Positions 24,987 to 35,017 of a stretch of 64,000 nt of DNA are shown here, one piece after another (the first letter of the stretch is position 1; the number at the start of each line of letters is the position of its first letter). The notes beneath the pieces are model-generated. The model made no database searches and was not told the DNA's origin. It saw nothing but the letters and a program-made list of their open reading frames with translations. The translations under genes were made by a program, and so were the position numbers. This DNA comes from JAJDXW01 sp965223775 (GTDB lineage: Bacteria; Pseudomonadota; Gammaproteobacteria; HK1), in contig OZ245021.1 of the NCBI GenBank assembly GCA_965223775.1, forward strand, positions 2,232,001 to 2,296,000. The letters run 5' to 3'.

Positions 24987-25325
24987 ATGCCAGACCTCCA
25001 CATCGAGGCGCCGAGCGCGCCCGCCCCTCCGCCGCCGGCCCTTCACCCGATGGACCCGGCGCGCGGCGAGAGCCTCTCGCCCAAGTTCGCAGCCCTGCTC
25101 TGCTGGGCCATCGGCCGCCCGCCGATGACCGAGCCCGCCATCACCGGCGTCGCCGTGACCGGCGAGTGCGTGTTCGCGGCCACCGACCGGGACCCATTCT
25201 TCAACGCGCTCATCGGCTCTTGGTCCGACGTCGAGGCGAACCTCCGCGGCTGGGGCACCGCCTGCGGTGCCGAGCCCGCCGCGATAGACGGCCTCGTCGA
25301 CACCGTCCGGAGGGCATCGCAGTGA
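24987..25325 (+). CDS. Hypothetical protein (112 aa)
   Basis: It starts behind ACGGAGGAA. After a Pro-rich N-terminus it has a compact domain (LCWAIGRPPMTEPAITGVAVTGECVFAATDRDPFFNALIGSWSDVEANLRGWGTACG). Its stop overlaps the GTG start of the next gene. Unknown role. Confidence 0.6.
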   Translation: MPDLHIEAPSAPAPPPPALHPMDPARGESLSPKFAALLCWAIGRPPMTEPAITGVAVTGECVFAATDRDPFFNALIGSWSDVEANLRGWGTACGAEPAAIDGLVDTVRRASQ

Positions 25326-25615
25326 GCACCCTCGACCAGCTCCCGCCGGACTTCGACCGCCACGCCGACGCGCTCGCCATCGTCGAGGTCGGGGCCTGCA
25401 ATCCGAGCGGGGTGTCCTTGACCCTGCACCACGCCTGCCGCCAGGTCATCGCCGAGCGCGGCAGGCAGGCCGACGACCCCGCCGTCCGGCTCATTACGCT
25501 CCAGTTGGCCTTCCTCCTCAACGTCGGTGGCGTCATCGACGCGGGCGACTACGCCCGCCTGATTGATGCCTGCCGCGCCCGAGCGGCCGAACGCCGGCAC
25601 GCCACCGCCGCCTGA
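25322..25615 (+). CDS. Hypothetical protein (97 aa)
   Basis: A GTG start overlaps the previous stop (GTGA). The protein is small and helical: LPPDFDRHADALAIVEVGACNPSGVSLTLHHACRQVIAERGRQADDPAVRLITLQLAFLLNVGG. The pattern suggests a structural or regulatory small protein; no family is assigned. Confidence 0.6.
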   Translation: MSTLDQLPPDFDRHADALAIVEVGACNPSGVSLTLHHACRQVIAERGRQADDPAVRLITLQLAFLLNVGGVIDAGDYARLIDACRARAAERRHATAA

Positions 25616-25747
25616 TCCCGCACATCCCCGGCCCGCGCCCCCCCGAGGCGGGGCAGCCGGCCCGGGGCAGGCCCGGCGAGGCGGCGCGGGAGCCCCCACC
25701 CGCGCCGCTCTGCCGGCGGTTCCACGCACGTCCACCTGGAGAACGCC

Positions 25748-28700
25748 ATGCTCGACGCCCATCCGGCGGCGGACGCGTCCGCGCGCCCGCAGCTTCCCCC
25801 CGGTCCCGCCGCCCTTGCCGGCGCCCCGCAGGCCCGCGCCGGCTCGGGCGCGCTCATCGCCGCGGCCCGGACCCTGCTCCCCGTGCTCGAAGCCGGCCGG
25901 CCGCTGGACGCCGCGACGCTGCGCACCGCCATGACCGGCGCCTTCGGGGCGAGCGACGCCGAAGGCGCCTGGGTCTGGAAGGACGCCTACGAGGCGGCCG
26001 AGGCGGCGGCGGTGCTGTTCCTCCAGCGCTACGGACGCGCCATGCGCCGCCAGGCCGGCGCGGGCCCCGACGGCCCCGGCAGGACGCTCGCGATGCTGGC
26101 GGCGATCGCCGCGCTGGAGCCCTCGCACACCAAGCGCTCCGAGCAGCAGATCCGCCTGCAGCAGTTCTCGACACCGCTCCCGCTCGCCTACGCCGCGCTC
26201 CGGGCCGCCGCCATCCGCCCGGGCGATACCGTGCTGGAGCCTTCCGCCGGCACCGGGATGCTGGCCGTCATGGCGGAATGCGCGCTCGGGTCCCAGGCCG
26301 CCGGCCATCTCCATCTCAACGAGATTGCGGACGTGCGCGCCGGGCTGCTCGCCGCGCTCTTTCCCGAGGCGAGCGTCACCCGCCACAACGCCGAAGCCAT
26401 CGCCGACTTCCTGCCCGGCCTTCGGCCCAGCGTCGTGCTCATGAACCCGCCATTCTCGGCAACCCCCGGGGTCGACCGCATCCGCCACGACGCGGACTTG
26501 CGCCACCTCCGCTCGGCCTTCTCGATGCTGCCGCCGGGCGGCCGGCTCGCCGCCATCACCTCGTCCCACTGCGTGCCGGGCGATGCGGCCTGGCGCGACG
26601 CCTTCGCCTTCCTCGACGGCGCGGTGCGCGTCGTCTTCACCATGGCCATCGACGGACGCGCCTATGCCCGGCGCGGCACCGGATTCGACACCCGGCTCAC
26701 CGTCCTCGACCGCAGCGCCGGGCCCGGCATCGCCGTCGACCGCGAGGCGCGTGCCCCCGACGCCGCCGCGCTCCTCAATGCCGTCATCGCGGACGTCCCG
26801 CCGCGCGGGGCAATCGAGCCCGTGCCCCGCGCCGATCTCTTCGGCCACGCCCCCAGCCCCCGCACCACGTCATCCAGGACCACGCGGAAGCCGGCCGCCC
26901 AGCCCGCTTCGAAGCCCGCGCACGACTGGGGGCCAGTCGCTGAGCTCGCCGTGGAGACCGCGGCGCCGGTGCCCGGTACCGAGGCTTCCGCTGCCGCGAC
27001 CGCCGGCCCCTACGAGGCATGGCGGCCGAGCGTGGTGCGGATTCCGGGCGCGATCGAGCATCCGACCCCGCTCGTGCAGTCCGGCGCGATGGCCGCGGTG
27101 CCGCATCCGGTGCCGTCCTGGCGCCCGATGCTGCCAGAGCACGTCGTCACGGACGGGTTGCTGTCGGACGCCCAGCTCGAGAGTGTCGTGCTCGCGGGCG
27201 AGGCCCAGTCCCGCCACCTCGCCGCCGACTACCGCATCGGCTCCGGATGGGAGACCGTCCAGCGCTGCGACGACGACGCCCAGGCAGTCGATTCCGACTC
27301 CGTCACCGGGGACGGCGAGGTGCTGTCCGCCCCCGTCCGGTTCCGGCGCGGCTGGATGCTCGGCGACGGCACCGGGGCGGGCAAGGGCCGCCAGGTCGCC
27401 GCCATCGTGCTCGACCACTGGCTCCGCGGCCGGCGCCGTGCGCTGTGGCTCTCGCAGTCCGACAAGCTCGTCGAGGACGCGCGCCGCGACTGGACCGCGC
27501 TCGGGGGGCGCGACGACGACGTCATCGCGCTCGGCAAGTTCCGCCAAGGGGCCGAGATCCCTACGCCTGAGGGCATCCTCTTCGCGACCTACGCGACGCT
27601 GCGCTCGCCGGCCCGCCAAGGGAAGCCGTCGCGCCTCGACCAGATCGTCGCCTGGCTCGCAGGCTCGCTCGACGAGGACGATCGCCACGCTTATCAGGGC
27701 GTGGTCGTCTTCGACGAGGCCCACGCCATGGCGAACGCGGCCGGGTCCAAGGGCAACCGGGGCGAGGTCGCGCCGTCGCAGCAGGGCCGGGCGGGCTTGA
27801 GGTTGCAGAACGCGCTCCCCGATGCGCGCATCGCCTACGTCTCGGCGACCGGCGCCACCACCCTCCCCGGGCTCGCCTATGCCGGCAGGCTCGGGCTTTG
27901 GGCCGCCGGCGAGACGCCGTTCGAGACCCGCACCGAGTTCGTCTCCGCCATGGAGGCGGGCGGCGTCGCGGCACTGGAAGTCGTCGCCAGGGACCTGAAG
28001 GCGCTGGGGCTCTACCAGGCACGCGCGCTCTCCTATGACGGCGTCGAGGTCGAAATCCTCGAACACCCGCTCACCGACGCGCAGCGGCGCATCTACGATG
28101 CTTACGCCGGCGCGTTCAAGGTCATCCACCACAACATCGAGGAGGCGCTGAAGGCGACCGGCATCGTCGACGGCGAGTCGACGCTCAACAAGAACGCGAA
28201 GTCCGCCGCGATGTCGGCCTTCGAGGGCGCGAAGCAGCGCTTCTTCGGGCACCTGTTGACGTCCATGAAGTGCCCCTCGCTCATCCGCGCGATCGAGGCC
28301 GATCTCGATTCAGGGCGCTCCGCCGTCGTCCAGCTCGTCTCCACCGGCGAGGCGCTGATGGAGCGGCGCATCGCCGAGATCCCGGCATCGGAATGGGACG
28401 ACATCAATGTCGACCTGACGCCAAGGGAGACCGTCATCGAGTTCCTGGCCCACGCCTTCCCGGTGCAGCTCCAGGAGCCGTTCACCGACGACGAGGGCAA
28501 CGTCATGAGCCGGCCGGTGGTCGACGAGGACGGGAACCCCGTGCTCTGCCAGGAGGCGCTCGCCCGGCGCGACGCCCTCATCGAGAAGCTGGCCGCATTG
28601 CCGCCGGTCCCGTCCGCGCTCGACCAGGTGGTGCAGCATTTCGGGCACGACGCGGTCGCGGAAGTGACCGGCCGGTCGCGCCGGGTGCTGAAGGTGACGG

Positions 28701-30235
28701 ATGCCAGGGGCGAGCGCCTCGCGCTCCGCAGCCGGCCCGCCTCTGCCAACCTCGCCGAGACCGCCGCGTTCATGGACCGCTCGAAACGCATCCTGGTCTT
28801 CTCCATGGCGGGGGGGACGGGCCGGAGCTACCACGCCGATCTCTCCTGCGCCAACACCGATCGGCGCATCCACTACCTGCTCGAGCCCGGCTGGCGCGCC
28901 GACCAGGCCATCCAGGGTCTCGGACGCACGCACCGCACCCACCAGGCGTCCGCGCCGCTGTTTCGCCCCGTCGCCACGGACGTCAAGGGCGAGCGGCGGT
29001 TCATCGCCACGATCGCGCGGAGGCTGGACTCGCTCGGCGCCATCACCCGGGGCCAGCGCGATTCGCAGACCGCGATGGGCGGCGACGACCAGGCGCTCTT
29101 TCGCGAGAGCGACAACCTGGAGAGCCTGTATGCGAAGGCGGCGCTGCGCCAGTTCTACGGCGCGCTCTGGCTCGGGCGCATCCCCGGCTGGTCCGTGGAC
29201 CGCTTCGAGAAGGCCACCGGCCTCAAGCTCGCGCACGAAGGCAGCCTCAAGGAGGAGTTGCCACCGATGCCCCGGTTCCTGAATCGGCTTCTCGCGCTCC
29301 CCATCGACGAGCAGAACGAGCTCTTCGCCCAGCTCGAGGAGCGCATCGCCGCCAACATCGAGCAGGCCGTCGAAGCCGGCACCTATCATGCCGGGGTCGA
29401 GACCGTGCGTGCCGATTCGCTGTCCATCGCCGGGCGCGAGACCATCTACGAGCATCCCGGCACCGGGGCCGCCACCGAACTTGTCGAGATCCTGCGCCGC
29501 GACCGCCTGGCGCCGACCACGGCCGAGGCCGCGATCGACATCGGCCAACGCGATCCCGGACCGGACGGCAAGCCCGTCCTCCTGGTCAACGCCCGCTCCA
29601 AGCGCGCCGCCGTCGCGCTGCCCGCGCCGTCTCGCATGTTCGACGATGGAGGGGTGCAGGAGCGCGTCCGCCTCGTCCGGCCCGCGGTGCGCGAATCCAT
29701 GGCCCGGGCCGAGCTCGACGCCTCGAACTGGCGCCGCGCCGACGAGGCCCAGTGGCGCATGCTCTGGGAGCAGGAAATCGCATCGCTCCCCACCCACCGC
29801 GACTCGCGCTTCTGGCTCGCCGCCGGCCTGCTGCTCCCCATCTGGGACCGGCTGCCGGCCGAGAACATGCGGGTGCGCCGGCTCACCACCGACGCGGGCG
29901 AGGCCCTCATCGGGCGCGTTCTCGACGCCGAGCAGGTTCGCGCCGTGCGCACGAGCTTCGGCCTCGACGGCGGCTTCGCCATGACCGGCGCGGAAGCCTT
30001 CGAGGCGGTGATGGGACGTGGCGCCGCGCTCGCGCTCGCCAATGGCTGGCGGCTCGCGCGCCGGCGCATCATGGGCGCGGACCGAGTCGAGATCGAGGGT
30101 CCGGCCGACGGCGACACCGACGCGCTCAAGCGCATGGGCTGCACCGTCGAGATCGTCTCGTGGCGCGCCCGCGCCTTCGCCCCCGGCGCGAAGGCTCTCG
30201 AGCGCATCCTCGAACGCTGGCCGCTCGCGGCTTGA
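25748..30235 (+). CDS. N6-methyltransferase plus strawberry-notch-type helicase (1495 aa)
   Basis: A two-module giant. An N-terminal DNA methyltransferase-like domain has motif I VLEPSAGTGMLA (about 161-172) and motif IV NPPF (about 232-235). The SF2 helicase module of the strawberry-notch (SBNO) type has Walker A GDGTGAGKGRQ (about 538-548), DEAH in VVFDEAHAMAN (about 655), and the C-terminal motif QGLGRTHRTHQ (about 1055-1065). Phage P1 DarB has a comparable methyltransferase-helicase layout and protects incoming DNA from type I restriction, so an anti-restriction or DNA-entry role is plausible for this one. A continuous frame and intact motifs indicate an active gene. GGAGAACGCC precedes the start. 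Confidence 0.88.
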   Translation: MLDAHPAADASARPQLPPGPAALAGAPQARAGSGALIAAARTLLPVLEAGRPLDAATLRTAMTGAFGASDAEGAWVWKDAYEAAEAAAVLFLQRYGRAMRRQAGAGPDGPGRTLAMLAAIAALEPSHTKRSEQQIRLQQFSTPLPLAYAALRAAAIRPGDTVLEPSAGTGMLAVMAECALGSQAAGHLHLNEIADVRAGLLAALFPEASVTRHNAEAIADFLPGLRPSVVLMNPPFSATPGVDRIRHDADLRHLRSAFSMLPPGGRLAAITSSHCVPGDAAWRDAFAFLDGAVRVVFTMAIDGRAYARRGTGFDTRLTVLDRSAGPGIAVDREARAPDAAALLNAVIADVPPRGAIEPVPRADLFGHAPSPRTTSSRTTRKPAAQPASKPAHDWGPVAELAVETAAPVPGTEASAAATAGPYEAWRPSVVRIPGAIEHPTPLVQSGAMAAVPHPVPSWRPMLPEHVVTDGLLSDAQLESVVLAGEAQSRHLAADYRIGSGWETVQRCDDDAQAVDSDSVTGDGEVLSAPVRFRRGWMLGDGTGAGKGRQVAAIVLDHWLRGRRRALWLSQSDKLVEDARRDWTALGGRDDDVIALGKFRQGAEIPTPEGILFATYATLRSPARQGKPSRLDQIVAWLAGSLDEDDRHAYQGVVVFDEAHAMANAAGSKGNRGEVAPSQQGRAGLRLQNALPDARIAYVSATGATTLPGLAYAGRLGLWAAGETPFETRTEFVSAMEAGGVAALEVVARDLKALGLYQARALSYDGVEVEILEHPLTDAQRRIYDAYAGAFKVIHHNIEEALKATGIVDGESTLNKNAKSAAMSAFEGAKQRFFGHLLTSMKCPSLIRAIEADLDSGRSAVVQLVSTGEALMERRIAEIPASEWDDINVDLTPRETVIEFLAHAFPVQLQEPFTDDEGNVMSRPVVDEDGNPVLCQEALARRDALIEKLAALPPVPSALDQVVQHFGHDAVAEVTGRSRRVLKVTDARGERLALRSRPASANLAETAAFMDRSKRILVFSMAGGTGRSYHADLSCANTDRRIHYLLEPGWRADQAIQGLGRTHRTHQASAPLFRPVATDVKGERRFIATIARRLDSLGAITRGQRDSQTAMGGDDQALFRESDNLESLYAKAALRQFYGALWLGRIPGWSVDRFEKATGLKLAHEGSLKEELPPMPRFLNRLLALPIDEQNELFAQLEERIAANIEQAVEAGTYHAGVETVRADSLSIAGRETIYEHPGTGAATELVEILRRDRLAPTTAEAAIDIGQRDPGPDGKPVLLVNARSKRAAVALPAPSRMFDDGGVQERVRLVRPAVRESMARAELDASNWRRADEAQWRMLWEQEIASLPTHRDSRFWLAAGLLLPIWDRLPAENMRVRRLTTDAGEALIGRVLDAEQVRAVRTSFGLDGGFAMTGAEAFEAVMGRGAALALANGWRLARRRIMGADRVEIEGPADGDTDALKRMGCTVEIVSWRARAFAPGAKALERILERWPLAA

Positions 30236-30380
30236 GCCGCGCCCGCGCCATACGTATCGCCGGCCCGCCGTCCTCCGGCGGGTCCGGCCCGTCCGCTACC
30301 ATCCCCCGCGGCGCCGCGCCCGGGGGCACGTGCCGCCGGCCCGCCGTCCGCGGCCTTCGCCATCGAAGGAGACCGATTCC

Positions 30381-30650
30381 ATGACCGCCCAGACGTTGCC
30401 GGACAACCCGAACTACTGCTTCGTGCCGGCCTACGACATCGAGGACGAGGTGCAGCAGATCCGCATCGTCATCGAGGGCATGTCGGGCTACGTCCCTACA
30501 GCTCTCGTTGCGCTGACCGTCGCGGATGCGGAGCGGCTGTGCGACAAGCTGAACGCCCGCCTCGGCCTCGCCAGGGACGACTGGACCGCGCTCGCGGCCC
30601 GCTCCATGCGCGCCGAGACCCCCGAACCGGACGACCCGTCCAGGCACTGA
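30381..30650 (+). CDS. Hypothetical protein (89 aa)
   Basis: It starts behind GAAGGAGA. The sequence NPNYCFVPAYDIEDEVQQIRIVIEGMSGYVPTALVALTVADAERLCDKLNARLGLARDDWTALAARSM forms a small alpha/beta domain. Proteins of this look are common small neighbours of RadC and helicase genes on mobile elements. No function is known. Confidence 0.65.
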   Translation: MTAQTLPDNPNYCFVPAYDIEDEVQQIRIVIEGMSGYVPTALVALTVADAERLCDKLNARLGLARDDWTALAARSMRAETPEPDDPSRH

Positions 30651-30882
30651 CCCGCCCTCGACGCTGCGCAGCCGGCCCGCCGTCCTCCGCGCTGCGCTCC
30701 GAAAGCGCGATCCACCCCGACGCGGTCCACATCGGCCGTCTGAGCACCGCTCTCTTCCGTCACGACCGAACCCGGCCGCCTCGCCGGCCGCGAGGCGGAG
30801 GGAAGCATCCGCGCGGGCGCGGTCCCGGGGGCGGTGGAGAGCCTCCGGGCCGCGCCACCTCCCTGCCGACGATGGAGCCGTC

Positions 30883-31587
30883 ATGCCCCCCCAATCCACG
30901 CTCGCCGCCGCCGTGCGCTCCGAGACCGCCGCGCCCTATGCCGCGCCGGTCGCGGCATCGCCGCCGCCCGCGCCCGTCCTTGACCGCATCGAGCGCGCCG
31001 GACCCGCCGCCCTCGACGACCATGAGCTCCTCGGCCTCGTCGGCGTGCGCCTCGACGCCGCAATCCTCGCCGCCGCGGGGGGCCTGCGCGAGCTCCTCGA
31101 CGACCCCGACGACACGCTGCGCTGCTTCCTCTTGCCGGCCGAGGACCGCGCCCGGGTCCACGCCCTGCACGAGCTCCATGCGCGCTGGATGCTGGCCCGG
31201 CTTCGACGCGACGGGGCGCTCACCTCGCCGGACCACACCCGGCGCTACCTCGAGGCCCGGCTTCGCGGGCTCCGCAACGAGGTCTTCGTCGCCATCTTCC
31301 TCGACAACAGGCACCAGCCCATCGCGTACGAGGCCCTCTTTCAGGGCACGGTGGACGCCGCCACCGTCCATCCGCGCGTCGTGGTGCGCCGCGCCCTGAT
31401 GCACAACGCCGCCGCCCTCGTCGTGGCGCACGGACACCCGTCCGGGGTTGCCGAGCCCAGCGTCGCCGACCGCGCCATCACCAAACGGCTCGCCGAGGCG
31501 CTCGCGCTCGTCGACATCCGCCTCATCGACCACTTCGTCGTCGGCGACGGCGAGACCGTCTCCTTCGCGGAACGCGGACTCTTGTGA
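30883..31587 (+). CDS. RadC/JAMM-domain protein
   Basis: A 234-aa protein. The N-terminal third corresponds to the RadC helix-hairpin-helix region (LDRIERAGPAALDDHELLGLVGV). The C-terminal two thirds are a JAMM metalloprotease-like fold with the full motif: a Glu in EALFQGT (about 149), H182 and H184 in AHGHPSG, and D195 in PSVADRAI. RadC-like genes are very frequent on conjugative elements and phages; despite the name, a repair function has not been established. All metal ligands are present. Confidence 0.88.
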   Translation: MPPQSTLAAAVRSETAAPYAAPVAASPPPAPVLDRIERAGPAALDDHELLGLVGVRLDAAILAAAGGLRELLDDPDDTLRCFLLPAEDRARVHALHELHARWMLARLRRDGALTSPDHTRRYLEARLRGLRNEVFVAIFLDNRHQPIAYEALFQGTVDAATVHPRVVVRRALMHNAAALVVAHGHPSGVAEPSVADRAITKRLAEALALVDIRLIDHFVVGDGETVSFAERGLL

Positions 31588-31762
31588 GCCGACCGGGGCA
31601 GGCCGCTGCGCGCCTCTTCGCGGCCCGCCGCCCCGTGGCTCCCTCCGTCTCCGTCCATCGAGCCAGAGCCGTGCGAAGCGCCGGGCGAACGCCCGGCAGG
31701 GGAGAGGGAGAGGGGCTCCCGTCCCGATGCCGGGCGCGGCAACCGGCAGAGGAGACTTGGCG

Positions 31763-31894
31763 ATGTTCGATTTCGACACAGACGTGCAGACGGGCCCGGA
31801 CCTGCTCGCACAACTCGGCCTCGATGGCCGTGCCATCCGCACCATCCTCGAAGAACCGGCTCCCTTCGACCCTCGGGGCGACGACCGCGAGTAG
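31763..31894 (+). CDS. Small protein (43 aa)
   Basis: A short frame behind GAGGAGAC: MFDFDTDVQTGPDLLAQLGLDGRAIRTILEEPAPFDPRG. It is acidic and probably helical. It lies between radC and the first ssb. Plausible from the ribosome-binding site, but too short for any family call. Confidence 0.4.
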   Translation: MFDFDTDVQTGPDLLAQLGLDGRAIRTILEEPAPFDPRGDDRE

Positions 31895-32002
31895 GAGGGA
31901 AGCGAGGAGAAGGTGAACGGGAAGGGGCTGGGGAGAGTGACCCCCGGCCCCCGACCGCTTCACAACCCATCGTCATCAACCAGACCTTGAAGGAGAACCG
32001 CA

Positions 32003-32146
32003 ATGGCCTTCGGATTGAATCGCGCGGAAATCATCGGCCGCCTCGGCGCCGACGTCACCGTCAACCACCTCCAGAGCGGCGGGCGCGTCGCGAACCTGTC
32101 GGTGGCGACCGACGAGTCGTACATCAACAAGTCTCGTGTTTCATGA
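32003..32146 (+). pseudogene. ssb copy 1, 5' part (interrupted)
   Basis: This encodes the first 42-43 residues of an SSB: MAFGLNRAEIIGRLGADVTV, QSGGRVANLSVATDESYINK. It then runs into foreign sequence and stops. The missing remainder, beginning KQTGERVDKTEWHR, is found at about 36298-36635. The two fragments would join in the OB fold to an SSB of ordinary length. The leader of about 110 bases before the start (31890-32000) is a near copy of that before ssb copy 2. Confidence 0.8.
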
Positions 32147-32389
32147 TGCACCTTGTTCGGTCTGTGAGGATTTTCCGGGCCATCCGCTGATCGTGCTGTC
32201 CCCTCGCACTCCATGTGGGACAGCCGAGGTCGAGCCACATCGTTCCATTTCCTCCGATACCGGGTCAGGCGTCAGCCCGGAGTTGGAGTGAAGCGAAGAA
32301 AGGGTGAACGGAGAAGGGGTCGGAGAGAGTCGTCCCGGTCCCGGCCGTTCGCATCCCATCGTCATCAACCTGACCTGAAGGAGAAGACC

Positions 32390-32845
32390 ATGAGCTTCGG
32401 ACTGAACCGCGCGGAAGTCATCGGCCGCCTCGGCGCCGACGTCACCGTGAACCATCTCACCTCGGGGGGCCGCGTCGCCAATCTCAGCATTGCGACCGAT
32501 GAGGGGTATATCGATCGCAACTCCGGCAACCGGGTCGACAAGACCGAGTGGCACCGCTGCGTGACCTTCCAGCCCGGTCTCATCGACATGCTCGTCAAGA
32601 ACGCGAAGAAGGGCCGGCTCGTCTACGTCGCGGGCAAGATGCAGACCCGGCGCTGGCGCAAGGACAGCGAGGACTCGGACCGGTTCTCCACCGAGATTCT
32701 TCTGGTCCCCGGCTCCAGGATCCAGTTCCTCGACAAGGCGAACGGGGCCAACGGCAACGCCGCGGCGCCCACCAACGGCGAGGCCATGCCGGCCGGCGGC
32801 AGCACCGCGCCCGCCGCCGACTTCGACGACGACATCCCGTTCTGA
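32390..32845 (+). CDS. ssb: Single-stranded DNA-binding protein, copy 2
   Basis: A 151-aa complete SSB. The OB fold begins MSFGLNRAEVIGRLGADVTVN and includes VANLSIATDEGYIDRNSGNRVDKTEWHRCVTF and KGRLVYVAGKMQTRRW. A Gly/Ala/Pro-rich linker leads to the acidic tip DFDDDIPF, which recruits partner enzymes. It has the same start region, linker and tip as interrupted copy 1, so it presumably replaces it. TGAAGGAGA precedes the start, and a strong terminator follows at 32872. Plasmid- and integrative-element-encoded SSBs coat the transferred strand. Confidence 0.9.
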   Translation: MSFGLNRAEVIGRLGADVTVNHLTSGGRVANLSIATDEGYIDRNSGNRVDKTEWHRCVTFQPGLIDMLVKNAKKGRLVYVAGKMQTRRWRKDSEDSDRFSTEILLVPGSRIQFLDKANGANGNAAAPTNGEAMPAGGSTAPAADFDDDIPF

Positions 32846-32871
32846 TCCGCTCACCATCCTCCCTCCACCTC

Positions 32872-32902
32872 GGGCCGGCGCTTCGCGCGTCGGCCCTTTT
32901 TT
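32872..32902 (+). terminator. Rho-independent terminator of ssb copy 2
   Basis: GGGCCGGCGC, loop TTCG, and a complementary arm ending CGGCCC are followed by TTTTTT. A closely similar hairpin follows the other ssb at 36691. Confidence 0.8.
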
Positions 32903-32944
32903 CATGTCGCGAGAGCCTGGCATAGCTCCGCTCGGCGAATCGCC

Positions 32945-35017
32945 TCATCGGGCTCTGTGCACCGCTTCGCCGGCGCAGTTCGCTCTGTACATGCAGTATC
33001 GTCGCCGACCTTCGGTCGGGACGATGACCCGCTCCACCCGCGCGTCCGTTGCCGTTCTGCCCAGCAGCCGCACGACCCTCACGTTGAACCCGAGTTGGGC
33101 GGCTACTTCCGCGGCCGTCGCGAAGCCCTGCTCGCGAAGCCGTTTCGTCGCACGCTCGAGGTAGCCGGGCAATCCGTAAGCCCGCCGTATCCTGCCCACG
33201 CCCTTGGCCGTGTAGGACTCACCCTTCCAGTTTCGGCGCCCCATCGCGTTCAGCTCGCGCGCACCGCCTTCGTCTCCGTGCGTTTCGAGCAGCCGGTCGA
33301 CCGCGGCGACCGTTTCCGCCGGTGTCTTGCGGATCTCCGCCATCGGTCTCGGCAACTGAAGGGGCTCGAGCGTCAGGGAACGACCCCCGCGCATACGCAG
33401 ACCGATGGTCACCTCCGAGCCGTCCCGGGTCAGCGTCGCATCCTCGATCAGAAGCCCGAGCAGCCGCTTGCGATCCGCGTTTCCGGTTTGGGCGGCGTTC
33501 CATACCTGCTCGAAGTCCCACGCCAGTTCCCGAATGCGCTCGACCTGGCGCTCGGACAGTTCGGTCTTGCGCACCGTGGCGCGGTCCTCGCGTTCCCGGC
33601 ATGCCTCTTCCAGCTCACGCAGTCGCTCGTTCCAGTCCGCTTCGAGCGATGCCGCCACCAGCCGGTTCGCCGGGTCGACCTCGAAGAACCTGCGTCGCGC
33701 CAGGTCGGCCTCGTAGCGGAAGCCCTCGATACGCCTGGCGCGCTGGGCATCGGCCTCGGCGAACTCCACCTCGACCTGCTCCTGGACCGCCAGAGCAAGA
33801 TCGATGCTCTCACCGTTCATCGCGTCGATCACGAAGCGCGATATCTCGGCGTCGACGAGATCGCCGCGCATGCTCTGGCAGACTTTCCGTCCGTAGCGGA
33901 CGAGCTCTTCATTGCAGACGTAGACGTAGCGCGCCGGACGGTTGCGATGCGGCAGAGCGCGGTTGTATTGCATGCCCATGCGCCGGCCGCAGTGGCCGCA
34001 GATCACCCGCGACTGCAACAGCGCCGCCCCCTCGCGGGGCGCCGCGGTGCGCAAGTCCGATTCCAGGAAGGCCGCGGCATTGCCTCTCAGGGTGGCTCGA
34101 TTGCGAAGGTACTCGTCCCAATCGATAAACCCCACATGCGCGTCCGGGATGCACACCTGCCACTCCTCCATCGCAACAGAGCGCAATCGGGCTGTCCCGT
34201 CCGCCTGCCTCTCGACGCGCCTGCGGCCATAGACGAAGGCGCCGGCGTAGCGCGGATTCCTCAGAATGCGGCCGACTTGCGGCACGCGCGGAAGAGCCCA
34301 GCGCAGCTCACCGTTGGCCGGCCCGCTTCGCGGACGCGCCGGCAGCTCGATGTTCTCGCGGTGCATCCATTTCACCACCGCCATCGCCGACCCCATTCGG
34401 CCGAAGCTGTCGAACACGAGACGGATGGCGTCGACGACGGACCGGTCACCGTCGAACACCACCTCGTCCCTGTCGTTGTAGTCCAGGCCGACCGGCAACC
34501 GCATCTTCAGCGCACCGCGCGCGGCGGCGCTGCGCTGGCCGCCCACCATCCGCGCCTTGATCCCCTGAAGCTCAAACTCGCTCAGGGTCCCTTTGACGCC
34601 GAGCAAGAGCTTGTCGTTGCCGTCGTTGGGATCGTAGATGCCGGTCTCGTCGAGGATCAGGGTATTGGTGATGCCGGCGATCCGCAGCAGCTGGTGCCAG
34701 TCGGCGTTGTCCCGCGCGAGCCTCGAGACTTCCAGGCCGAGAACGATGCCCACCTCGCCGGCGGCGATGCTCCCCATCAGGTCGCGGAACCCGCTGCGGT
34801 TGCCGGTGTAGGCTCCCGACTTGCCCTGGTCCTCGTCAATCACCCGGATGCGCTCCGCAGGCCAGCCGAGCGCCGTCGCCCTTTGGCTCAGCCCGTACTG
34901 GCGCCGCGTGCTCTCGGTGTGTTGCATGACCTGGCGAAGCGAGGACTGACGCACGTACAGGCAAGCCTCGCGCTCCAGATGATGCGGCGCGATCTTGCGC
35001 GTTTCCGCTTCAGGCAT
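32945..35017 (-). CDS. Large serine recombinase
   Basis: A 690-aa recombinase. The resolvase-type catalytic domain starts ACLYVRQSSLRQVMQHTESTRRQYGL with nucleophile S25, followed by DEDQGKSGAYTGNRSGFRDLM and LEVSRLARDNADWHQLL. A recombinase domain (VFDSFGRMGSAMAVVKWMHREN..., ILRNPRYAGAFVYGRR) and a zinc ribbon with CGHCGRRM come next, then a long coiled-coil region and a C-terminal HTH-like part (TAAEVAAQLGFNVRVVRLL). All parts expected of a transposase-type large serine recombinase are present. It is the last gene of a minus-strand operon; its start overlaps the 100-aa gene by eight bases. Confidence 0.9.
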   Translation of the reverse strand: MPEAETRKIAPHHLEREACLYVRQSSLRQVMQHTESTRRQYGLSQRATALGWPAERIRVIDEDQGKSGAYTGNRSGFRDLMGSIAAGEVGIVLGLEVSRLARDNADWHQLLRIAGITNTLILDETGIYDPNDGNDKLLLGVKGTLSEFELQGIKARMVGGQRSAAARGALKMRLPVGLDYNDRDEVVFDGDRSVVDAIRLVFDSFGRMGSAMAVVKWMHRENIELPARPRSGPANGELRWALPRVPQVGRILRNPRYAGAFVYGRRRVERQADGTARLRSVAMEEWQVCIPDAHVGFIDWDEYLRNRATLRGNAAAFLESDLRTAAPREGAALLQSRVICGHCGRRMGMQYNRALPHRNRPARYVYVCNEELVRYGRKVCQSMRGDLVDAEISRFVIDAMNGESIDLALAVQEQVEVEFAEADAQRARRIEGFRYEADLARRRFFEVDPANRLVAASLEADWNERLRELEEACREREDRATVRKTELSERQVERIRELAWDFEQVWNAAQTGNADRKRLLGLLIEDATLTRDGSEVTIGLRMRGGRSLTLEPLQLPRPMAEIRKTPAETVAAVDRLLETHGDEGGARELNAMGRRNWKGESYTAKGVGRIRRAYGLPGYLERATKRLREQGFATAAEVAAQLGFNVRVVRLLGRTATDARVERVIVPTEGRRRYCMYRANCAGEAVHRAR

